From Blastococcus sp. TF02A-26 (lineage in GTDB: Bacteria > Actinomycetota > Actinomycetes > Mycobacteriales > Geodermatophilaceae), in NCBI RefSeq assembly GCF_003319125.1, contig NZ_QOHG01000026.1, positions 1-55,492 on the forward strand: 55,492 nucleotides of DNA. The letters run 5' to 3'. The notes beneath the pieces are model-generated. The model made no database searches, had not been told where the DNA came from, and was given only the letters and a program-made list of their open reading frames with translations. The translations under genes were made by a program, and so were the position numbers. Of this stretch, positions 48,410 through 55,492 are shown one piece after another (positions within the stretch are counted from its first letter, which is position 1; each line of letters opens with the position of its first letter).

Positions 48410-51309
48410 GACTCCCCCACCAGCGCCAGGAACGCGTCTTCGAGCCGCCGTCGCGGGGTGAACTGGTCCACCGCGACGTCCGCCGCCACCAGTGCCTGCA
48501 GCGCCGCCGCCCGGGAGACGCCGGTGCCGAGGTCGGCGACCAGCCCGTCGTCGCCCCGCTCCGCGGTCACGCCCGGCAGCCCGGTGAGGACGGCGATCGC
48601 CCGGGCCTCGTCCGCCTCGTCGGCCAGACCCACGAGGACCGAACCGCCGGTGCCGACGATCTCCTCGACGGTGCCCTGCGCGATCTTCTGCCCCTTGGCC
48701 ATCACGACCACGTGGCTGCAGGTCTGCTCGATCTCGCTGAGCAGGTGGCTGGAGACGATCACCGTGCGCCCGGTCGCCGCGTAGGAGCGCAGCACGTCGC
48801 GCATCGCGTGGATCTGCGGCGGGTCCAGCCCGTTGGTCGGCTCGTCGAGCACCAGCAGGTCGGGCAGGCCGAGCATCGCCTGCGCGATCGCCACCCGCTG
48901 CCGCATGCCCTGGCTGTAGCGGCGCACCGGCCGGTCGATGGCGGCGCCGAGGCCGGCCACCTCGATGGCCTCCTCCATGTGCGCGTCCGCGTCGGGACGC
49001 CCGGTCGCCGCCCAGTACAGCCGCAGGTTCTCCCGGCCGGACAGGTGCGGCATCAGGCCGGTGCCCTCGACGAACGAGCCGAGCCGCGACAGCACCGGCT
49101 GGCCCGGTCCGGCCGCGTGGCCGAAGACGCTGATCCGCCCCTCGGTCGGCCGGATCAGCCCCATGAGCATCCGCAGCGACGTCGTCTTGCCGGCCCCGTT
49201 CGGGCCGAGCAGGCCCAGAACCTGCCCGCGCCGCACCTCGAACGACAGGTCCCGGACGGCGACGAAGCCGTCCTTGTAGGCCTTGGTGACGCCCTCGAAG
49301 CGCAGCGGCACGTCCTCGCCGTCGGGCTCGACCTCCGACACCCGCCGGCGCTGCCGCCGGCCCCACAGCCGCGCGGCGAGCCACCCGAGCAGGCCCAGGG
49401 CGACCAGGACGCCGAGCAGGACCCACCAGCGGGTCGCGGCGCTGTCCCCGACCGGCGTGCCTTCGACCTCGGGCACGGAGAGCACCGCGCCGTCGCCGTC
49501 GGCGAGCGCCACGGAGTAGACGGTCGGCTCCGCCGGCAACGCGAAGCCCTGGTCGGTGGTGGAGACGACGACGCGCATCGTGTGCCCGGCCTCGAAGCGG
49601 TGCACGATCCCCGGGAGGGCGACGGAGACCTCGGTGGGCGCCGCCGGGTCGGTGGAGACGCCGCTGAGCCGCAGCGGCGCCACCAGCCCGGACGGCAGGG
49701 TCAGGCCGCCGTCGGCGTCGACGTCGTAGAGCTTGGCGAACAGCACGGCCTCCCCGCTGGGCGAGGAGACGGCGAGGTCGACGGTCGGGGCGCCGACCAC
49801 CTCGACGGCGGCGTCCAGGGGCCGGCTGGCGAAGGTGGCGAACTGGCCGGGGATCTCCACGGTGGCCCCGCCCAGCGCCGCGGTGACCGCGCCGAGCCCG
49901 GGCACGGTGGTCAGCGCCGCGGGCGACCCGCCGGCCGGGGTGACCACCGGCTGGGCCGGTCCGGAGACCGGGACGGCGCTGCGCTCGGCGGGCTCGGCGT
50001 CGTCCAGGCCGGGGTAGGCGTCGGCGACGACGGTCCGCGCGGCGCTGCCGCCCTGGACGGTGAGGCCGGTGGTGGCGATGCCGGTCGGTGCGGGGAACTC
50101 GAAGCCGGTGCCCGGGTCGCTGCCGCGGGCGGGGTCGTCGGCATCGCGCAGGTGCCAGGAGAACCAGCCGGCGACCTCGTCGCGCAGCGCGCCGGCGACC
50201 CGGTCGGACCCGGCGTCGTCGTGCCCGCCGTCGTACCAGACCACCCGGACCGGGGTGCCGTTCGCGGCGATGCCCCGGGCGTTGGCGTCGGCCTGGCCCA
50301 GACCGAACAGCGAGTCCCGGGTGCCCTGGACCAGCAGGGTGGGCGCGGTGATGCGGTCCAGGACGCCGGCCGGGCTGCTCCGGTCGAGGATCTCGGCGAT
50401 CTCCGGGGTCAGCGTGCCGGTCGCGGCGGCGTCCCCGTAGGCGGCGCAGATGTCGGCGCGGAAGCGGCCGCAGGTCAGGAACTGGTCGACGGCGTCGGGG
50501 TCCAGCGTGGTCGGGTCGATCTGCGGGAGGTCCGCCGCGTCCCCTCCTCCGCCGCCACCCAGTGCCTCGAGCAGGCCGCCGCCCGTCGGCACGGAGCCGA
50601 CGCCGAAGAACAGGCCCGCCCACAGCCGCTTGTAGACCCCGCCGTCGCCCTGCGGGGTCGCGGCGACGGTGGCGGCGTCGACGGAGCCGGACGCGTTCGG
50701 GAACAGCGCGGCGGACAGGGAGTTCCAGGTGATCTGCGGGGCGATCGCGTCCACCCGGTCGTCGTAGGCGGCGCCCAGCAGTGACAGCGCCCCGCCGTAG
50801 GAGGCTCCGGCGACGCCGACCCGCGGGTCGCCCGGGCCGTCCAGCAGCACGTCGTCGCGGTCGGCGAGCAGGTCCAGCAGCGTGGAGAGGTCGGCGACCT
50901 CGTAGCGCGGGTCGTCCAGGCCGATCTGACCGGTGCTGACACCGAAGCCGCGGGCGGAGAAGGTGAGGACGACGAACCCGCGCCCGGCGAGGTCCCGGGC
51001 GTCGCCGGCCACCGACTCCTTGCTGCCGCCGAAGCCGTGGGCCAGGACGACGGCCGGAGCCGGGTCGTCGGCGTCGGGCAGGTAGAGCGTGGTGTCGAGC
51101 TCGACCGCGTCCGCGCCGGTCCCCGAGGGGACCATCGCGTCCTCGGTGGTCACCTCGGCCGCGGCGGCCGGGGGGACGACGACGAGGAGGGCGCCGGAGA
51201 ACAGGAGCGTCAGCAGGGCGACGAGCGTCGACCGGGCGCCGGGGCGCGGGCGGGGACGTTCGGGCCCGCGGTGAGGGCGGCGCACGCAGCGGCCAACGGA
51301 CGGCGACAC
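48406..51309 (-). CDS. Fusion of exported alpha/beta hydrolase, membrane anchor and ABC ATPase
   Basis: A 967-residue protein in one intact frame. Residues 28-50 are a signal anchor (STLVALLTLLFSGALLVVV). Residues 60-390 are an alpha/beta hydrolase of the CocE/X-Pro dipeptidyl-peptidase class with Ser170 (GASYGG), Asp332 (GTRDS) and His363 (GGHDD). Residues 400-615 form the family's beta jelly-roll. A transmembrane helix follows at 628-650 (WWVLLGVLVALGLLGWLAAR, exact 20), then a basic RRRQRRR-type stop-transfer. Residues 668-967 are a cytoplasmic ABC ATPase: Walker A GPNGAGKT (702-709), signature YSQGMRQR (798-805), Walker B LLVLDEP (818-824). The ATPase carries a DrrA-like C-terminus. Topology predicts an outward hydrolase tied to an inward ATPase. 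Confidence 0.9.
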   Translation of the reverse strand: MSPSVGRCVRRPHRGPERPRPRPGARSTLVALLTLLFSGALLVVVPPAAAAEVTTEDAMVPSGTGADAVELDTTLYLPDADDPAPAVVLAHGFGGSKESVAGDARDLAGRGFVVLTFSARGFGVSTGQIGLDDPRYEVADLSTLLDLLADRDDVLLDGPGDPRVGVAGASYGGALSLLGAAYDDRVDAIAPQITWNSLSAALFPNASGSVDAATVAATPQGDGGVYKRLWAGLFFGVGSVPTGGGLLEALGGGGGGDAADLPQIDPTTLDPDAVDQFLTCGRFRADICAAYGDAAATGTLTPEIAEILDRSSPAGVLDRITAPTLLVQGTRDSLFGLGQADANARGIAANGTPVRVVWYDGGHDDAGSDRVAGALRDEVAGWFSWHLRDADDPARGSDPGTGFEFPAPTGIATTGLTVQGGSAARTVVADAYPGLDDAEPAERSAVPVSGPAQPVVTPAGGSPAALTTVPGLGAVTAALGGATVEIPGQFATFASRPLDAAVEVVGAPTVDLAVSSPSGEAVLFAKLYDVDADGGLTLPSGLVAPLRLSGVSTDPAAPTEVSVALPGIVHRFEAGHTMRVVVSTTDQGFALPAEPTVYSVALADGDGAVLSVPEVEGTPVGDSAATRWWVLLGVLVALGLLGWLAARLWGRRQRRRVSEVEPDGEDVPLRFEGVTKAYKDGFVAVRDLSFEVRRGQVLGLLGPNGAGKTTSLRMLMGLIRPTEGRISVFGHAAGPGQPVLSRLGSFVEGTGLMPHLSGRENLRLYWAATGRPDADAHMEEAIEVAGLGAAIDRPVRRYSQGMRQRVAIAQAMLGLPDLLVLDEPTNGLDPPQIHAMRDVLRSYAATGRTVIVSSHLLSEIEQTCSHVVVMAKGQKIAQGTVEEIVGTGGSVLVGLADEADEARAIAVLTGLPGVTAERGDDGLVADLGTGVSRAAALQALVAADVAVDQFTPRRRLEDAFLALVGES

Positions 51310-51344
51310 GATGGTGTTCCGGAGGTGTCCGCCCGGCGGATGCG

Positions 51345-52973
51345 TCAGGGCTGCCAGTCTCCGGCGGCGACCACGACCAGCCCGTCGGCGGCGGTCTCGG
51401 AGACCTCGAAGAAGCGCACCGCCGGCCCGGTCACCTCGGGGTGGGCCTCGACCAGCTGGAGCGCCGACTGCCGCTGCGTCTCGTCGCCCTCGGTGAAGTA
51501 CACGGTGGTGACGGGCACGTCGGCGCCCTCGTACGGGCCGGTCTCCGCCGTCGGCCAGCCGCCCTCGTCGAGCACACCGGCGATGCTGCCGGCCAGGCCG
51601 GTGACGCCCGTCGCGTTGAGGACGGTGACCGGCACCCGCACGGGGGTGGCCGGGGCCTCCTCGACCGGGGGCAGCGGCTCGACGCTCAGCGGCGGGAGAG
51701 CACCGCTGGTCTGCACCGGCGCGGAGGTGGTGGGCGCGGCCTGGTCGCGGCCGTCGGAGGCCTCCTGCGTGTCCGGGGAGGTGAAGGAGTACACGCCCAG
51801 GACCAGCAGCGCGACCACGACGACGGCGACCAGCGCCGCCAGCCCGCGACGGCGGGTCGGGGCCGGCTCGTCGTCCTCGGTGCCGGGAACCGGCGTGCGG
51901 ACGTGCCGGACGCCCTTGCGCTTGTCCTCGCGGCGGCGCTCCTCCTCCGCGGCCCGGCGCTCGGCGCGGAGCGCGGCGCGACCACCCACGACGCCGGTGT
52001 GCGAGCCGCTGTCCGGCCCGCTCGCGGCGCGGGCACCGGTGGGCAGGCCGGAGCCGCGGCCGCCGGAGAACCGGTCGTCCTCGTCGAGGCGCTGGTCGGG
52101 GAACGGCTCCTCACCGAACCGCTCGTCGTACGCCCCGGTGCCGGGGACCTCCGTGGCCGGGACGACGGTCTCCGGCGCCGAGACCCGGCCGCGGACGATC
52201 TCCCGGTCGGGGATCGCCGTCGTGGCCGGGGGTGCCCCGGCGCCCGAGGGCCTGGTCCAGTCGCGGTAGGCCGGGTTGCCGTTGGGCGTGGCGGGCGGCG
52301 GGCCGACCGGGGCGCGGAACGGCTCGGCGGGTCGCTCCGGCTCGCCCGGCACGACGGTCGGCGGGGCGGCCGGGGGCTCGTCGAGCCGGATGCGGTCCCA
52401 ACCCGGCGAGGAGACGTCCGGCAGCGGCGCCGACGGGTGCTCGGTCGGCTCCGGCGTGGGGACGGCCTGGAACGGCGCCATCGTGGTCCGCGGTCCGGGG
52501 ACCGACGCCGGCGGCTGGGCCACCGGCGCGGGGGTGCGCGACGGCGCGGCGGCCACGGCGGCCGTCACGGGAGCGGAGACCGGCGGTCGGGCGGTCGCGG
52601 GCGCCGGGGGCTCGACCGGTCGCGGACGGGCGGGAGCCGCGGCTGCGGCAGCCGGCGGGACCGCCGCGGCCGGCCGGGACGGCGCGGCCGGCCGGCCGGC
52701 CAGGCGGGCGGGCTGCGCGGCGGCCGGGCGGGCCGGCGACGGCGGGGCGGGCGGGCCCAGCCGGGGCGGACGACCGGGGTCGATGCCGGCTTCGAGCAGG
52801 CCCTCGCGGCGCCGGTCGGCGCGGCTGCGGGCAGGAGACGTCGGGTGGTCGCCGAGGTCGTCGGGCAGCTCGGCCGGGGGCGGGGTGCGCGCGTCGGTCC
52901 GGCGACGGTTCAGCGGGGCCGAGGGGTTCCCCCGGTCCCGTCCGTCACCGCCTGGTGCGTCATGCCTCCCCAC
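51345..52973 (-). CDS. LytR_C-domain membrane protein with long disordered N-terminus
   Basis: A 542-residue bitopic protein. Residues 1-330 are Pro/Ala-rich and disordered, 332-356 a charged helix (RAALRAERRAAEEERRREDK, exact 20), 378-395 the only membrane helix (LAALVAVVVVALLVLGVY), and about 445-540 the LytR_C domain (PVTVLNATGVTGLAGSIAGV, exact 20), extracellular. LytR_C proteins act in cell-wall/glycopolymer attachment or envelope integrity in actinobacteria. GTG start; 11 bases separate it from the DUF3263 stop, so the two genes form an operon. Confidence 0.87.
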   Translation of the reverse strand: MGRHDAPGGDGRDRGNPSAPLNRRRTDARTPPPAELPDDLGDHPTSPARSRADRRREGLLEAGIDPGRPPRLGPPAPPSPARPAAAQPARLAGRPAAPSRPAAAVPPAAAAAAPARPRPVEPPAPATARPPVSAPVTAAVAAAPSRTPAPVAQPPASVPGPRTTMAPFQAVPTPEPTEHPSAPLPDVSSPGWDRIRLDEPPAAPPTVVPGEPERPAEPFRAPVGPPPATPNGNPAYRDWTRPSGAGAPPATTAIPDREIVRGRVSAPETVVPATEVPGTGAYDERFGEEPFPDQRLDEDDRFSGGRGSGLPTGARAASGPDSGSHTGVVGGRAALRAERRAAEEERRREDKRKGVRHVRTPVPGTEDDEPAPTRRRGLAALVAVVVVALLVLGVYSFTSPDTQEASDGRDQAAPTTSAPVQTSGALPPLSVEPLPPVEEAPATPVRVPVTVLNATGVTGLAGSIAGVLDEGGWPTAETGPYEGADVPVTTVYFTEGDETQRQSALQLVEAHPEVTGPAVRFFEVSETAADGLVVVAAGDWQP

Positions 52974-52984
52974 GGTGTTCGAAT

Positions 52985-53353
52985 CTAGACAACACGGTTG
53001 TCATTTCCCAGCAGGTGCGACGAACGACGCTGCCCGCGCGCGGCGCGCAGGCGTCGGAGACGGCGGACGAGCAGGGGGTCGACGGCGAGCGCCGCAGGCC
53101 GGTCGACCAGCGCGTTCAGCGCCTGGTAGTACCGCGTGGGGGCGAGGCCGAAGCGCTCCCGGATGGCCGTCTCCTTCGCGCCGGCGTGGCGCCACCACTG
53201 CCGCTCGAAGGCGAGCATCTCCTGCTCGCGCTCGGTCAGGACGGGACCGGGGTCCTGGGGGGCGGCCTCGGCCACCGGTGCCGGGACGGCGGACCCGGGC
53301 GGGGTTCCCTCGCCCCCCGGCGGGGAGACCGCGGGAGCTGGTTCGGGGTGCAT
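52985..53353 (-). CDS. DUF3263 protein
   Basis: A 122-residue soluble protein. After a Pro-rich start (1-38) comes the DUF3263 core: REQEMLAFERQWWRHAGAKE (exact 20), TAIRERFGLAPTRYYQALNA (exact 20) and LVDRPAALAVDPLLVRRLRR (exact 20), a helical, probably DNA-binding fold. It precedes the LytR_C gene as usual in actinobacteria and may regulate it. Function not established. Start ATG. Confidence 0.9.
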   Translation of the reverse strand: MHPEPAPAVSPPGGEGTPPGSAVPAPVAEAAPQDPGPVLTEREQEMLAFERQWWRHAGAKETAIRERFGLAPTRYYQALNALVDRPAALAVDPLLVRRLRRLRAARGQRRSSHLLGNDNRVV

Positions 53354-53432
53354 CGGACGTCCTCCGGTTCGTGCGCGCGGGGAAGGAGCGCTGAGGCGAC
53401 GGTAGTCCGGGGTACCGACGTTCTCGACGTCG

Positions 53433-54350
53433 TCAGACCGGCTCGGGCACCGTGTCGGCGGCCCGCCGGCGGGCGCCGGCGCGGGCGTTGCGCAGGCTGT
53501 CGAGGCTGAACACCGCCAGGGCGACCCAGACGATGACGAAGCCGGCCAGCCGCGCCGGCGGCATCGGCTCGGAGAAGACGAAGACGCCGACGGCGAGCTG
53601 GATCAGCGGCGTCACGTACTGCAGCAGCCCCATGGTCGACAGCGGCACGCGGCGGCTCGCCGCGGCGAACAGCAGCAGCGGGATGGCCGTCGCGATGCCG
53701 GCGCTCATGAGCAGCAGCAGGTGCCCGGCGCCCTCGCTGCCCGCCGTCCCCTCGCCGCGGCCGTGCAGGACGGCGAGGAAGACCACCGCGGGCACCAGCA
53801 CGACGGCCGTCTCCACGAAGAGCCCGGGCGCGGGGTCCACGCGCACGAGCTTCTTCATGAGGCCGTACAGCCCGAAGCTCCCGGCCAGGGCGAGGGCGAT
53901 CCACGGGGGGCGGCCGTAGTCGAGGGTCAGGACCAGCACCGCGACGGTGGCGATCCCGACCGCCGTCCACTGGAGCGGTCTGAGCCGCTCGGCGAAGAAG
54001 ACGACGCCCAGGAGCACGCTCACCAGCGGGTTGATGAAGTAGCCGAGCGACGCCTCGACGACGTGCCCGGAGTTGACCGCCACCACGTAGACCAGCCAGT
54101 TGATCGTCACGAGGACGGCGGCGGTCGCGAGGACCAGGAGGGTCCGGCGGTCGGTGACGGCCGGCGGCACCTGGCGCCAGCGCCGGACGACGGTGAGCAG
54201 GAGCGCGACGAAGACGACCGACCAGAGCACCCGGTGGGCGACGATCTCCAGGCCACCGGCGGGCTCGAGCTGGCGGAAGTACAGGGGGAAGACGCCCCAC
54301 AGGAGGTAGGCGCCGAGGCCGAACAGCACCCCGGAGCGGCCTTCCTGCAC
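53433..54350 (-). CDS. rarD: EamA-family transporter RarD
   Basis: A 305-residue protein with ten membrane segments in two EamA repeats. RarD signature: GLGAYLLWGVFPLYFRQLEP (exact 20, 11-30), AHRVLWSVVFVALLL, NWLVYVVAVNSGHVVEASLG (exact 20), YFINPLVSVLLGVVFF and LQYVTPLIQLAVGVFVFSEP (exact 20). The family exports small metabolites; RarD was first linked to chloramphenicol sensitivity, but the substrate is unknown. Start ATG. Upstream is the CBS protein gene in the same direction, 55 bases apart. Confidence 0.93.
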   Translation of the reverse strand: MQEGRSGVLFGLGAYLLWGVFPLYFRQLEPAGGLEIVAHRVLWSVVFVALLLTVVRRWRQVPPAVTDRRTLLVLATAAVLVTINWLVYVVAVNSGHVVEASLGYFINPLVSVLLGVVFFAERLRPLQWTAVGIATVAVLVLTLDYGRPPWIALALAGSFGLYGLMKKLVRVDPAPGLFVETAVVLVPAVVFLAVLHGRGEGTAGSEGAGHLLLLMSAGIATAIPLLLFAAASRRVPLSTMGLLQYVTPLIQLAVGVFVFSEPMPPARLAGFVIVWVALAVFSLDSLRNARAGARRRAADTVPEPV

Positions 54351-54405
54351 CGCCGAACCGTACGCCCGGCCAGCCGGGGTCGTGAGCCGGGCTCACGACG
54401 CCGGA

Positions 54406-54837
54406 TCAGGCGGTCTGGATGTAGTCGACCAGCTGCGCCCGCTCCTGCTCCAGCTCGTCGAGCCGCGCCTTGACGACGTCGCCGATCGACACGATGCCGA
54501 CCATGGCGCCGTCCTCGACCACGGGGACGTGCCGGATGCGGTGGTCGGTCATCGTGCGCGCGAGGTCGTGCACCGAGGCGGTGGGCACGCAGGTCCGGAC
54601 GTCGGGGGTCATCAGCGCCGACACCGGCTGGTCGAGCAGGGCGGGTCCGCGCTCGGGCAGCGCACGGACGACGTCCCGCTCGGTGACGATGCCCTCGATG
54701 GAACGGCCGTCCGGGGAGACCACCAGGGCCCCGATCCCACGCTCGGCGAGCAGCGCGAGGGCGGCCGCGACGGTGGCCTCCCGGTCGACCGTGGCCACCT
54801 CCGGGCCCTTGTGGCGGAGCAGCTGCGCGATCTGCAC
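54406..54837 (-). CDS. Tandem CBS-domain protein
   Basis: A 143-residue protein of two CBS motifs forming one Bateman module: VATVDREATVAAALALLAER (exact 20), GIGALVVSPDGRSIEGIVTE (exact 20) with the RDVVRAL helix, then VRTCVPTASVHDLARTMTDH (exact 20) and VPVVEDGAMVGIVSIGDVVK (exact 20). Such stand-alone proteins bind adenosine nucleotides and are often stress or dormancy-linked in actinobacteria. Preceded by AGGAGG. Divergent from DUF5313. Confidence 0.93.
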   Translation of the reverse strand: MQIAQLLRHKGPEVATVDREATVAAALALLAERGIGALVVSPDGRSIEGIVTERDVVRALPERGPALLDQPVSALMTPDVRTCVPTASVHDLARTMTDHRIRHVPVVEDGAMVGIVSIGDVVKARLDELEQERAQLVDYIQTA

Positions 54838-54940
54838 GGGACCTCCTCGGGACGCGGGCGACGGCCAGGAGTGTGCTCGCGGTCACATCTGCGTGGCAAT
54901 GCCACTCCCCCCGTTCCCCCAGGAGGCCTACCGTCGGGGT

Positions 54941-55360
54941 GTGCGCACACAGCAGACCGCGGCGCCGGCCCTCCCCCGCCCCGGCGCCCTCCGGTGGCTC
55001 CGCTACGCCCTCGGCGGCGGGCTGCCCGAGCGGTTCGCGCCGTGGGTGCTCGCCGACACCACGGAGCCGGGCTGGATCCGCCGGCACGTCGCGCGCGCCG
55101 TCGTGCAGATGCTGCCGCTGGTCGCCCTGTGCCTGCTCGTGCCGATGCCGTGGGCCTACCGGGTGTCGGCGGCCCTGGGCGGGCTGCTCATCGGCCTGAC
55201 CTTCTCCCTGGCGTTCATGGTCGAGACGACCGAGCACCGGGTGGCCAAGGCCGGGTACCCGGCGGGGACCGCGGCGGCACTGCGCGAGGAGCGCACCGAA
55301 CGCGCGCAGCTCGAGCGGCGGGCGCCGTACCGGGTCGACGGCGCCGGCAGCTTCGACTGA
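54941..55360 (+). CDS. DUF5313 membrane protein
   Basis: A 139-residue protein. PGALRWLRYALGGGLPERFA (exact 20), then PWVLADTTEPGWIRRHVARA (exact 20) are the DUF5313 signature, followed by two hydrophobic helices (VQMLPLVALCLLVPMP and VSAALGGLLIGLTFSLAFMV, exact 20) and a charged C-terminus. Function unknown. GTG start with AGGAGG fifteen bases upstream, a longer gap than usual. Divergent from the CBS gene with 103 bases between. Confidence 0.85.
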   Translation: MRTQQTAAPALPRPGALRWLRYALGGGLPERFAPWVLADTTEPGWIRRHVARAVVQMLPLVALCLLVPMPWAYRVSAALGGLLIGLTFSLAFMVETTEHRVAKAGYPAGTAAALREERTERAQLERRAPYRVDGAGSFD

Positions 55361-55372
55361 GCCGATGTCCAG

Positions 55373-55416
55373 CTTCGGTTGATGCTTGACGGAGCTACGT
55401 CGGTTGATCCTTGACG
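55373..55416. repeat. Two direct copies of a 16-17-base motif at a transposase-like end
   Basis: TCGGTTGATGCTTGAC (55375-55390) and TCGGTTGATCCTTGAC (55401-55416) differ at one base, spaced 26 bases apart. Short subterminal repeats of this kind are typical of IS21-like elements; the element itself runs off the window. Confidence 0.6.
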
Positions 55417-55417
55417 C

Positions 55418-55492
55418 TCAGGACGTCGTTCGTTGGATCGATGCCCGCTTCTTGCGGACCTCCCCTCGGCTGGTGCGGGCGACGGTCTTGGC
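55418..55492 (-). CDS. C-terminal fragment of a probable transposase-associated protein
   Basis: 24 codons open from the window edge, ending in TGA: TSRGEVRKKRASIQRTTS with basic residues. Too short to name. Its position just inside the subterminal direct repeats suggests an insertion-sequence gene, possibly IS21-like. Confidence 0.35.
   Translation of the reverse strand, partial: AKTVARTSRGEVRKKRASIQRTTS

Noticed and set aside
52971..52990. TTCGAATC resembling a tRNA T-loop
   Set aside because: No acceptor or anticodon stems can be formed; it lies at the LytR_C/DUF3263 junction.

Overview
The window is about 55 kb of very GC-rich DNA (roughly three quarters G+C by eye) with many GTG starts, tightly overlapping stop/start codons and typical actinobacterial families: XPB-type helicase with its helicase-associated partner, DUF2530, DUF2771, DUF3027, DUF3263, DUF5313, LytR_C, a CspB-like cold-shock protein and HrcA/CIRCE-controlled groEL. 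Gene content and style suggest a member of the Geodermatophilaceae (Blastococcus, Modestobacter or Geodermatophilus type). That placement is inference; no rRNA or tRNA gene is present to confirm it. No tRNA, rRNA, CRISPR array or prophage was seen. Both window edges touch transposase-like fragments.

Layout. 1-7.0 kb: IS481-type transposase tail, a SpoU-family RNA methyltransferase, a renalase-like flavoprotein with a membrane protein, a TetR-controlled ABC-2 drug-export-type operon, a hot-dog thioesterase and an aldo/keto reductase. 7.0-15.7 kb: RNA cyclic phosphodiesterase, a MarR/MFS pair, an AzgA-type purine permease, DUF2530, a triplicated 96-bp intergenic repeat, DUF3027, an MFS protein with a proline/tyrosine-rich N-terminus, a DUF2771 lipoprotein and a CspB-like protein. 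15.8-19.8 kb: cytochrome P450, nucleotidyltransferase, endonuclease/exonuclease/phosphatase protein and small membrane or hypothetical proteins. 19.9-27.9 kb: the helicase-associated protein and the XPB helicase, separated by an IclR-controlled gentisate (aromatic catabolism) cassette and a truncated cold-shock-domain fragment. 28-35.3 kb: GNAT, PLP aminotransferase, XRE-like protein, a second superfamily 2 helicase and a large ATP-binding LuxR regulator. 35.3-42.6 kb: DUF2510/scramblase-like protein, M20 peptidase, HD-like protein, DUF4031, Gfo/Idh/MocA oxidoreductase, DUF72, glucose-6-phosphate dehydrogenase and a VOC protein. 42.7-47.5 kb: groEL with two CIRCE sites, CspA, threonine synthase behind a SAM-I riboswitch, and a HAD phosphatase. 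47.5-55.4 kb: an unusual exported alpha/beta hydrolase fused to an ABC ATPase with its permease, LytR_C and DUF3263 proteins, RarD, a CBS-domain protein and DUF5313.

Most noteworthy: (i) the single-chain fusion of a secreted CocE/X-Pro-type hydrolase, a membrane anchor and an ABC ATPase, coupled to an ABC-2 permease; (ii) a complete SAM-I riboswitch in front of threonine synthase; (iii) three families of short structured repeats placed just after stop codons, including one that starts one or two bases after the stop codon of four unrelated genes; (iv) the XPB/helicase-associated pair split by a catabolic cassette. Functions come from motifs read by eye, with no database search.
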